A stretch of 64,000 nucleotides of DNA, taken from NCBI GenBank assembly GCA_036389035.1, contig DASVQQ010000010.1:1-64000 (forward strand), read 5' to 3'. This DNA comes from Jatrophihabitans sp. GTDB taxonomy: Bacteria; Actinomycetota; Actinomycetes; Mycobacteriales; Jatrophihabitantaceae. The notes beneath the pieces were generated by a model. The model searched no databases. It had not been told where the DNA came from and was given only the letters and a program-made list of their open reading frames with translations. The translations under genes and the position numbers were made by a program. Shown one piece after another: positions 55,475 through 64,000 of the stretch (its first letter is position 1; every line of letters begins with the position of its first letter).

Positions 55475-56086
55475 ATGGACTCCGAGATGACAGCCTTCCT
55501 CGCGGCGTTCGCCATCGCCTTCGCCGCGATCGTGCTCGTCGAGCTGCCCGACAAGACCATGGTGGCCACGCTGGTGCTGTCCACCCGGTACCGCAGGCGG
55601 CCGGTGCTGGCCGGCGCGGCCGCCGCCTTCGCGCTGCAGTGCGTGCTCGCCGTCACCGCAGGCGGCCTGCTGCACCTGCTGCCGCCCCGGATCCTGGAGG
55701 CAGTCGTGGCGCTGCTGTTCGCCGCCGGGGCGGTGCTGCTGTTCCGGGAGAGCGTGGCCACCGAGGACGAGCCTCTGGCGGCCGACGCCCCGGCCGAGCC
55801 GGGCCTGAGCGACCGCCGGGTCTTCGGCATCTCCTTCGGGGTGCTCTTCGCCGCGGAGTGGGGCGACGCCTCGCAGCTGGCCACCGCGGGCCTGGTCGCG
55901 CGCTACGGCCAGCCGGTGGCCACCGGCCTGGGAGCCTTCGTGGCGCTGCTGTGCGTGGCCACGCTCGCCGTCCTGATCGGCAAGGTCATCCTGCGCAAGG
56001 TGCCGCTGCGGCTGGTGCACCGGATCGCCGCGGTGGCCTTCACGGTCTTCGCCCTGGTTGCGGCGGTGGCCGCGATCCGGGGCTGA
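55475..56086 (+). CDS. GDT1/TMEM165 (UPF0016) family cation transporter
   Basis: 203 residues with six TM helices in two inverted repeats, each with the family motif: VELPDKTMVATLVLS (E-x-G/P-D-K-T) near residue 22 and AAEWGDASQLATAGL near residue 132. Family members export Mn2+ or Ca2+. ATG at 55475 (MDSEMTAFL) is used; ATG 55487 is an alternative four codons downstream. Neither has a strong ribosome site. Confidence 0.87.
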   Translation: MDSEMTAFLAAFAIAFAAIVLVELPDKTMVATLVLSTRYRRRPVLAGAAAAFALQCVLAVTAGGLLHLLPPRILEAVVALLFAAGAVLLFRESVATEDEPLAADAPAEPGLSDRRVFGISFGVLFAAEWGDASQLATAGLVARYGQPVATGLGAFVALLCVATLAVLIGKVILRKVPLRLVHRIAAVAFTVFALVAAVAAIRG

Positions 56087-56116
56087 GCGCTCAGCCCGCG
56101 CGATAACCTCTATCCC

Positions 56117-57205
56117 ATGACTGTTCGGATGCGCCCGGTTCTGGCCGCGCTGCCTGCCTACGTGCCGGGCCGCAACGTCCCCGGTTCGATCAAGCTGGCC
56201 AGCAACGAGACCGCCTACGGGCCGTTGCCCCACGTGCTGGACCGGATCACCGCCGCGGCGGCCGAGGCCAACCGCTACCCCGACACCAATTCCAGCGAGC
56301 TGCTGCGGGCGCTGTCACAGCGCTTCGACATCGGCGTCGAACACCTGGTGGTCGGCTGCGGCTCGGTGTCGCTGTGCCAGCAGCTGGTGCAGGCCACCGC
56401 CGGCCATGGCGATGAGGTGATCTTCGGCTGGCGGTCCTTCGAGGCCTACCCGATCATCACCGCGGTCGCCGGGGCCCAGGCGGTGCAGGTGCCGCTGCGC
56501 GAGCAGGTCTATGACCTGCCGGCGCTGGCGGCCGCGGTCACCGACCGGACCCGGCTGATCTTCGTCTGCAACCCCAACAACCCGACCGGCACCGCGGTGC
56601 CCGGCGTGGAGCTCACCGAGTTCCTGGACCAGGTGCCCTCGGACGTGCTGGTGGTGCTGGACGAGGCCTACCGGGAGTTCGTTACCGACGAGAAGGTGCA
56701 GGACGGCACCGGCCTGCTGGAGCGCTACCCGAATCTGATGGTGCTGCGGACGTTCTCCAAGGCCTACGGTCTGGCCGGCCTGCGGATCGGCTACGGCCTG
56801 GCCGCGGACCCGGCGGTGGCGATGGCGGTCCGCCAGACCCAGGTCCCGTTCGCGGTGACCCACGTCGCGCAGGCCGCCGCGCTGGCCAGCCTGGAGCCCG
56901 AAGCCGGGCAGCAGCTTGCCGACCGGGTGGCCGAGGTGGTGGCCGAGCGGTCCCGGGTCACCAGCGCGCTGCGCTCGGCCGGCTACCAGTTGCCCGACTC
57001 CGAGGCCAACTTCGTCTGGCTGGCCGAGGGGCCGCCGGAGCAGGGTGGCGTGGACGCCACCGCGTTCGGCGCCGGCTGCGAGGCCCGGGGCCTGATCGTG
57101 CGGGCGTTCGCCGGCTCCGGCGTTCGGATCACCATCGGAACCGCCGCCGAGAACGACAAGTTCCTGGCCGCTGCCATGGAGCTGCGCGGGTCACCCGCCG
57201 GCTGA
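56117..57205 (+). CDS. HisC-like / aromatic amino-acid aminotransferase
   Basis: 362 residues, PLP fold-type I of the histidinol-phosphate aminotransferase group. IKLASNETAYGP, FVCNPNNPTGTAVP, VLDEAYREFV and the PLP lysine in LRTFSKAYGLAGLRIGYG are intact. The LASNETAYGP N terminus and nearby pheA resemble M. tuberculosis HisC2/Pat, which makes phenylalanine from phenylpyruvate; histidinol phosphate remains possible. ATG at 56117. Confidence 0.88.
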   Translation: MTVRMRPVLAALPAYVPGRNVPGSIKLASNETAYGPLPHVLDRITAAAAEANRYPDTNSSELLRALSQRFDIGVEHLVVGCGSVSLCQQLVQATAGHGDEVIFGWRSFEAYPIITAVAGAQAVQVPLREQVYDLPALAAAVTDRTRLIFVCNPNNPTGTAVPGVELTEFLDQVPSDVLVVLDEAYREFVTDEKVQDGTGLLERYPNLMVLRTFSKAYGLAGLRIGYGLAADPAVAMAVRQTQVPFAVTHVAQAAALASLEPEAGQQLADRVAEVVAERSRVTSALRSAGYQLPDSEANFVWLAEGPPEQGGVDATAFGAGCEARGLIVRAFAGSGVRITIGTAAENDKFLAAAMELRGSPAG

Positions 57206-57245
57206 GGTACCGCTGCAGTCACCGTCCAAGATTCTTGGATGTGCT

Positions 57246-57593
57246 TTGCATTTCTATGCGGTGCGGGCCCGGGGCGTCCAGCTACGCCGGCAGCTGGCGC
57301 AGCGCTTCGCCGACACCGACTCGGTCGGCGACATCCGCGGCCGGGGGCTGTTCGTGGGGGTGGAGTTCGTCACCGATCGCCAGACCCACGCGCCGCGCAC
57401 CGGCGGCGGCGCGCTGTCGGCGGCGATCAAGGGCGAGGGCTTCAAACAGGGGCTGCTGCTCTACCCCGGCTACGGCACCGTGGACGGCAAGCTAGGCAAC
57501 CACGTGCTGTTCGCGCCGCCGTTCATCGCCACCGAGTCCGATATCTCGGAGATGGTGAGCCGCTTCGGCGACGTGGTGGACGCCTGCCTGTAG
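57246..57593 (+). pseudogene. C-terminal remnant of a class III aminotransferase
   Basis: Only about the last 110 residues are present: VGDIRGRGLFVGVEFVTDRQT, EGFKQGLLLYPGYGTVDG and NHVLFAPPFIATESDISEMV. These match the end of class III PLP aminotransferases of about 440 residues. The PLP lysine and the whole large domain are missing, and only 40 bp separate it from the previous gene. It is a truncated relic. Confidence 0.78.
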
Positions 57594-57602
57594 AACGTCG
57601 CG

Positions 57603-57650
57603 GACGCGTATGCATTTCGACCGCCCCGGCGATCACAACGCATACGCGTC
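57603..57650. terminator. Hairpin between convergent genes
   Basis: GACGCGTATGC (57603-57613) and GCATACGCGTC (57640-57650) form a perfect 11-bp stem with a 26-nt GC-rich loop, between the aminotransferase relic and the leftward malic-enzyme gene. Confidence 0.6.
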
Positions 57651-57665
57651 GCAGCAGACGAGCGC

Positions 57666-59120
<1,455 letters not shown>

Positions 59121-59349
59121 CGTCTCAAACGCTGCGGCGGACACGACGACAGCTACCGCCCTGAGGTGGCGTGGCGCCCCCTAGGCTGGGCAGGCTCGAC
59201 GGATCACGCACAGGATCACGCGCGGAGAGGCGGCAGGTGATGGTCTCAGGGAACCGGCGCGCTCGCTGTGGTCCAATTAAGTCAGGGCGCGATGCCAGGG
59301 GCAGGCATCCGGCCCGAGTCAATGCCCGTCACAACGAGGTGACATCGCG

Positions 59350-62300
59350 ATGACCGAGCTTTCCGCGGACGCGGGACCGACCGATGACGCGGGACCGACC
59401 GATCCCGCCACCGGACCGCCGGATGAGGACGTGTTCCTGCGTCGCTACCTGATGCGGGCCCCGGTGCAGCTTCCCGGCCGGCCGGCCCGCGCGCTGACCG
59501 AGCTGGCCCGCCAGCACTTCCAGGCGGCGCGCACCCGCGAGCCGGGTGAGACGGTGGTCTGGATCGCCGATCTGGACGGCGAGGGGACCAGCATCGACCT
59601 GGTCACCGAGGACGCGCCGTACCTGGTGGACTCGACCCGGGCCGAGCTGGAGCGCACCGGCCACATCATCGAGCACTTCCTGCATCCCCAGATCGTGGTG
59701 TGCCGCGACGCCGACGGGGTGATCGTCCAGGTGCTGGACCTCGAGGACACCGCCGAGGTTCCCGAGGGCGCGAGCGCCGAGTCCTGGATGCACATCGAGA
59801 CCACCCTGATCCCGGACTCCGAGCACGACCGGGTGGCCGCGGACCTGCGCCGGGTGATCACCGACGTGCACAACGCGGTGGCCGACGCCCCGGACCTGTA
59901 CCGGTTGATCCGCGAGCTGGCCGACCGGATCGAGGCCGACCCGGGCGAGTTCGACCGGGACACCTCGTGCGAGGCCGGCGAGCTGCTGCGCTGGCTGGCC
60001 GACGGCAACTTCATGATCCTGGGCCACGCGGCCTACTCGGCCAACGAGCTGACCAACCCGTCCCGGTCTTCCACCTCGACCAGCACCGAGCGCGGCGTGC
60101 TGCGCGGCGCGGCCAGCATCTCGCCGCTGGAGCTGCTGCCGGCCTACCGGTCCGGGGCGCCCCTGGTGATCTTCAAGTCCCCGATGGTCTCGACGGTGCG
60201 CCGCTCGACCCGCTATGACTGCGTCACGGTGATCGCCCCGGCCCGCGACGGCGAGGCCCCGAAGATCCACGTCTTCCTCGGCCTGATCACCGACGAGACC
60301 GACGGCACGGTGGGCCGGGTGCCGGTGGTCCGGCGCCGGATCGCCGAGGTGCTGCACCGCTCCGGCGCCCGGGCCAACAGCCACACCGGCCGGCAGCTGC
60401 TGGCCGCGCTGCGCACGCTGCCCCGCGACGAGCTGCTCGAGGCGCCCGCGCCGGACCTGCTCAAGCTCTCGCAGCTGGTGGTGGACCGGGCCGAGCGCGG
60501 GGGCATCGGGGTGTTCGCCCGGGTGCACCTCAACCGCGACTTCGTCACCGTCCTGGTCTACTTCCCCGGCGACCGGCTGGGCCCGGAGACCCGGCGCAAG
60601 GTGCGCGAGGTGGTGCTGACGTACTGGCCCGGCAAGATCATCGGCCGCGACGACCGGATCGTGGAGCTCGGGCTGGCCCGGATGCAGTTCCTGATCGCGC
60701 TGCGGGCCGGCGAGGAGGTTCCCAACCCGGATCGGGCGGCGGTCGAGTCCAAGGTCGCTCAGGTGACCCGCCGGTGGAGTGACGATCTGGCCGACCTGCT
60801 CACCGTCGGCGTCGGCGAGCAGGAGGCCGACCGGTTGCTGCGCCGCTACTCCGGGGCGTTTCCCGAGGCGTACAAGGAGGATTTCGGCGCCTCCACGGCC
60901 GTGCTCGACCTGCGCCGGCTGGAGGGGCTGCCCGACGTCGACGGCCTGAGCTTCGAGGTCTACACCCCCGCCGCCGACGATCCGGCCGACCGCCGGCTGA
61001 AGATCTTCCGGACCGGCGCCCCGCTGTCGCTGGGCCGCACGTTGCCGATGCTGGAGCTGATGGGCATCGAGGTGCTCGACGAGCGGCCCTACGAGGTCGA
61101 GCGTGTCGACGGGACGACGTCCTGGATCTATGACTTCGGGCTCAAGCTCGGTGAGGGGGTGGACTTCTCACCCGAGCGCTCGGCGGCCGTGATCGACACC
61201 CTGCGGGTGCTCTGGGCCGGCGGCGTCGAGCAGGACGGCTTCAACGCCCTGGTGGTGCGAGCAGGGCTGACCTGGCAGCAGGTCACCGTGCTGCGGGCCT
61301 ACGCCAAGTACCTGCGCCAGGCCGGCACCACCTTCAGCCAGGGCTACGTCGAGGAGGCCCTGAGCCAGCACCACGCGATCGCCGCGCTGCTGGTGGAGCT
61401 GTTCGACGCCCGGTTCAACCCTGAGCGCGAGGACCCGGCCGACCCGTCGGGCGCCAAGCTCCAGGACGGCATCCGGGCCGAGCTCGACCTGGCGCTGGCC
61501 GAGGTGTCCAGCCTGGACCAGGACCGCATCCTGCGCTCGCTGCTCAACCTGATCACCGCCACCCTGCGCACCAACTACTACCGCCGCGACGAGGCGGGCG
61601 CGGGCCCCGCGACCTTCGCGGTCAAGCTCGACCCGCAGGCCATCGGCGAGCTTCCCGAGCCGCGTCCGAAGTACGAGATCTGGGTCTACTCGCCCCGGGT
61701 CGAGGGCGTGCACCTGCGGTTCGGGTCGGTGGCCCGGGGTGGCCTGCGCTGGTCTGACCGCCGCGAGGACTTCCGCACCGAGGTGCTCGGCCTGGTCAAG
61801 GCGCAGATGGTGAAGAACACCGTGATCGTGCCGGTCGGCTCCAAGGGCGGCTTCGTCGCCAAGCGGCTGCCCGACCCGGCGGTGGACCGGGACGCGTGGC
61901 TGGCCGAGGGCATCGCCTGCTACAAGAGCTTCATCACCTCGCTGCTGGAGCTGACCGACAACTTCCGCCGGGATTCCGAGGGCAACCAGTACGTCGCCAA
62001 GCCGCCGGCCACCCGCTGCTACGACGGCGATGACCCCTACCTGGTGGTGGCCGCCGACAAGGGCACCGCCACCTTCTCCGACATCGCCAACGGGATCGCG
62101 ATCGAGCGCGGCTTCTGGCTCGGCGACGCCTTCGCCTCCGGCGGCTCGGTGGGCTATGACCACAAGGCGATGGGCATCACCGCCAGGGGCGCCTGGGAGT
62201 CGGTGAAGTACCATTTCCGCGAGTTCGGCACCGACACCCAGGCCGAGGACTTCACCGTGGTCGGCATCGGTGACATGTCCGGTGACGTGTTCGGCAACGG

Positions 62301-64000
62301 GATGCTGCTCTCGCGCCACATCCGGCTGGTGGCCGCCTTCGACCACCGGCACATCTTCCTCGACCCGGACCCCGACCCGGGTGCCTCCTTCGACGAGCGC
62401 GCCCGGCTGTTCGCACTGCCCCGCTCCAGCTGGGCCGACTACAACGCCGAACTGCTCTCGGCCGGCGGCGGGGTGTTTCCCCGCACCCAGAAGAACATCG
62501 AGGTCTCGGCCGAGGCCGCCGCGGCGCTGGGCATCGCGGCGGGTGCGGTCACGATGACCCCGACCGCGCTGATCCACGCGATCCTGACCGCCCCGGTGGA
62601 CCTGCTGTGGAACGGCGGCATCGGAACCTACGTCAAGGCCTCCACCGAGTCCGACGCCGACGCCGGCGACAAGGCCAACGACGCCCTGCGGGCCGACGGC
62701 AACCAGCTGCGGGCCCGGGTGGTCGGTGAGGGCGGCAACCTTGGGTTCACCCAGCGCGGCCGGATCGAGTTCGCCCGCTCGGGCGGCCGGATCAACACCG
62801 ACGCCATCGACAACTCCGCCGGCGTGGACACCTCCGACCACGAGGTGAACATCAAGATCCTGCTCGACCACGCGGTGCAGGCCAAGCAGATCGACGTGGC
62901 GCACCGCAACAGCCTGCTCGCCTCGGTCACCGACGAGGTCGCGGCGCTGGTGCTGCGGGACAACTACGAGCAGAACGTCCTGCTCGGCATCGCCCGGCAC
63001 GGCGCCAAGTCGCTGGTGTCGGTGCACCGGCGGCTGATCAAGGAGCTGGAGAAGGCCGGCGAGCTGCACCGCGACCTGGAGGCGCTGCCCACCGACAAGG
63101 AGTTGGCCGCCCGGGAGGCTGAGGGCGTCGGCCTGACCTCACCCGAGCTGGCGGTGCTGACCGCCTACGTCAAGATCTCCCTTGCCGAGCGGCTGGGCGC
63201 CTCCACTCTGCCCGACGAGCCCTGGTTCCAGCGGGCGCTGCGGACCTACTTCCCGCGCGCGATCGCCGAGCAGTTCGCCGACAACCTGGCCGCGCACCCG
63301 CTGCACCGCGAGATCATCACCACCTGGGTGGTCAACGACCTGGTCAACCGGGGCGGCTCCAGCTTCGTGTTCCGGGCGCAGGAGGAGACCGCGGCCGACG
63401 CCGCCCAGATCGCGCGGGCCTACACGGTGGTCCGGGAGGTGTTCGGCCTGGAGAAGATCTGGGCCGACCTGGAGGCGCTGGACAACCAGGTCAGCACCGA
63501 CGCCCAGCACATCGGCTACCGCGAGGTGCGCCGGACGATGGACCGCGCGGTGCGCTGGCTGGTGGACGTCCGCTTCCCGATCAGCGACGTGACCGCTGAG
63601 ATCGAGCGGTTCGGCCCCACCGTGGCCGCGCTGACACCGAAGGTTCCCGAACTGCTGCGCGGCCGGGAGCGGGAGAACCTCTACGCCGAGGTCGACCGGC
63701 TGGTCGGGCACGGGCTGCCCCGCGATCTGGCGCTGCAGATCACCTACCTGCTCACCTCGTTCCTGCTGCTGGACGTGGTCGAGATCGCCGTGGCCAACAA
63801 CCGGCCGGCCGCCGAGGTGGCCGACCTGCACTTCGCGCTGTCAGAGCGGTTGAGCGTCGATGACATCCTCTCCGCCGTCACCGCCCTGCCTCGCGATGAC
63901 CGGTGGTCAGCGCTGGCCCGGGCGGCGATCCGGCATGACGTCTACGCGGCGCTGGCCGCCGTCACCACCTCGGTGCTCAAGGACACCGACCCGTCGCTGC
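59350..64000 (+). CDS. gdh: NAD-specific glutamate dehydrogenase (large, GDH2 type), 3'-truncated by window
   Basis: 1550 residues visible of about 1600-1620; the reading frame runs off the window end. ATG at 59350 with GAGGTGA 7 nt upstream. N-terminal ACT-like regulatory domains span residues ~1-600. The catalytic core includes SVARGGLRWSDRREDFRTEVLGL, KAQMVKNTVIVPVGSKGGFV, DKGTATFSDIANGIA, GGSVGYDHKAMGITARGAWE and DLLWNGGIGTYVKAS. Converts glutamate to 2-oxoglutarate. In mycobacteria this enzyme is inhibited by GarA. An 18-bp tandem duplication (59368-59403) encodes DAGPTD twice at the N terminus. Confidence 0.94.
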   Translation, partial: MTELSADAGPTDDAGPTDPATGPPDEDVFLRRYLMRAPVQLPGRPARALTELARQHFQAARTREPGETVVWIADLDGEGTSIDLVTEDAPYLVDSTRAELERTGHIIEHFLHPQIVVCRDADGVIVQVLDLEDTAEVPEGASAESWMHIETTLIPDSEHDRVAADLRRVITDVHNAVADAPDLYRLIRELADRIEADPGEFDRDTSCEAGELLRWLADGNFMILGHAAYSANELTNPSRSSTSTSTERGVLRGAASISPLELLPAYRSGAPLVIFKSPMVSTVRRSTRYDCVTVIAPARDGEAPKIHVFLGLITDETDGTVGRVPVVRRRIAEVLHRSGARANSHTGRQLLAALRTLPRDELLEAPAPDLLKLSQLVVDRAERGGIGVFARVHLNRDFVTVLVYFPGDRLGPETRRKVREVVLTYWPGKIIGRDDRIVELGLARMQFLIALRAGEEVPNPDRAAVESKVAQVTRRWSDDLADLLTVGVGEQEADRLLRRYSGAFPEAYKEDFGASTAVLDLRRLEGLPDVDGLSFEVYTPAADDPADRRLKIFRTGAPLSLGRTLPMLELMGIEVLDERPYEVERVDGTTSWIYDFGLKLGEGVDFSPERSAAVIDTLRVLWAGGVEQDGFNALVVRAGLTWQQVTVLRAYAKYLRQAGTTFSQGYVEEALSQHHAIAALLVELFDARFNPEREDPADPSGAKLQDGIRAELDLALAEVSSLDQDRILRSLLNLITATLRTNYYRRDEAGAGPATFAVKLDPQAIGELPEPRPKYEIWVYSPRVEGVHLRFGSVARGGLRWSDRREDFRTEVLGLVKAQMVKNTVIVPVGSKGGFVAKRLPDPAVDRDAWLAEGIACYKSFITSLLELTDNFRRDSEGNQYVAKPPATRCYDGDDPYLVVAADKGTATFSDIANGIAIERGFWLGDAFASGGSVGYDHKAMGITARGAWESVKYHFREFGTDTQAEDFTVVGIGDMSGDVFGNGMLLSRHIRLVAAFDHRHIFLDPDPDPGASFDERARLFALPRSSWADYNAELLSAGGGVFPRTQKNIEVSAEAAAALGIAAGAVTMTPTALIHAILTAPVDLLWNGGIGTYVKASTESDADAGDKANDALRADGNQLRARVVGEGGNLGFTQRGRIEFARSGGRINTDAIDNSAGVDTSDHEVNIKILLDHAVQAKQIDVAHRNSLLASVTDEVAALVLRDNYEQNVLLGIARHGAKSLVSVHRRLIKELEKAGELHRDLEALPTDKELAAREAEGVGLTSPELAVLTAYVKISLAERLGASTLPDEPWFQRALRTYFPRAIAEQFADNLAAHPLHREIITTWVVNDLVNRGGSSFVFRAQEETAADAAQIARAYTVVREVFGLEKIWADLEALDNQVSTDAQHIGYREVRRTMDRAVRWLVDVRFPISDVTAEIERFGPTVAALTPKVPELLRGRERENLYAEVDRLVGHGLPRDLALQITYLLTSFLLLDVVEIAVANNRPAAEVADLHFALSERLSVDDILSAVTALPRDDRWSALARAAIRHDVYAALAAVTTSVLKDTDPSL

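Overview
The window is about 64 kb of very GC-rich, tightly packed chromosome from an actinomycete. The evidence is the conserved actinobacterial replication-origin neighbourhood: pcnA-nudix-DUF6049-murJ-trxB-trxA, parB-parA-rsmG-jag-yidC-yidD-rnpA-rpmH, dnaA-oriC-gnd-recF-DUF721-gyrB-gyrA, then the DUF3566 gene, tRNA-Ile, a DLW-39-type peptide, tRNA-Ala, cyclophilin, rhomboid, crgA, DUF881, class E sortase and pabA. The order resembles Mycobacterium and Streptomyces, but I cannot name the genus from sequence alone.

Layout. 1-3.2 kb: the 3' part of inositol-phosphate synthase, a secreted protein and a decayed repeat-protein gene. 3.2-13.1 kb: AlgH, an MFS permease, CCA-adding enzyme, a Nudix hydrolase, DUF6049, the lipid II flippase and the thioredoxin system, with two sites matching the thiol-stress (SigR/SigH) promoter pattern. 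13.1-17.5 kb: a secreted subtilase behind an 11-bp-period repeat array, a GNAT protein, an aminotransferase and a nitroreductase. 17.5-23.3 kb: the leftward parAB-to-rpmH operon with two parS sites inside parA. 23.3-34.5 kb: dnaA, oriC and the gyrase operon. dnaN is not in its usual place between dnaA and recF, and gyrA carries a 182-residue mini-intein. 34.6-42.5 kb: two tRNA genes followed by an accessory stretch holding an M6 metalloprotease, a HipB/HipA-like pair with frameshifted hipA, palindromic and tandem repeats, small proteins and murT-gatD. 42.6-47.7 kb: return to the conserved block, ending at pabA, where the pknB-pknA-pbpA-rodA cluster that usually follows is not seen. 47.7-64 kb: hutH, a quinone oxidoreductase, the proteasome activator Bpa, a HAD phosphatase, a PiT phosphate transporter, a GroES-like protein, phenylalanine-branch genes (pheA and an HisC-like aminotransferase), a class III aminotransferase remnant, malic enzyme, and most of a giant NAD-glutamate dehydrogenase cut by the window end.

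The genes serve mainly chromosome initiation, segregation and supercoiling; ribosome and membrane-protein biogenesis (rpmH, rnpA, yidC, yidD, rsmG); cell-envelope building (murJ, murT-gatD, crgA, sortase); and redox homeostasis. There is no prophage, CRISPR array, rRNA operon or insertion-sequence transposase in the window. The points most worth following up are the displaced dnaN, the very short GyrA intein, the 11-bp operator-like array before the subtilase, non-DnaA direct repeats in oriC, and the repeat-bordered accessory segment beside tRNA-Ala.
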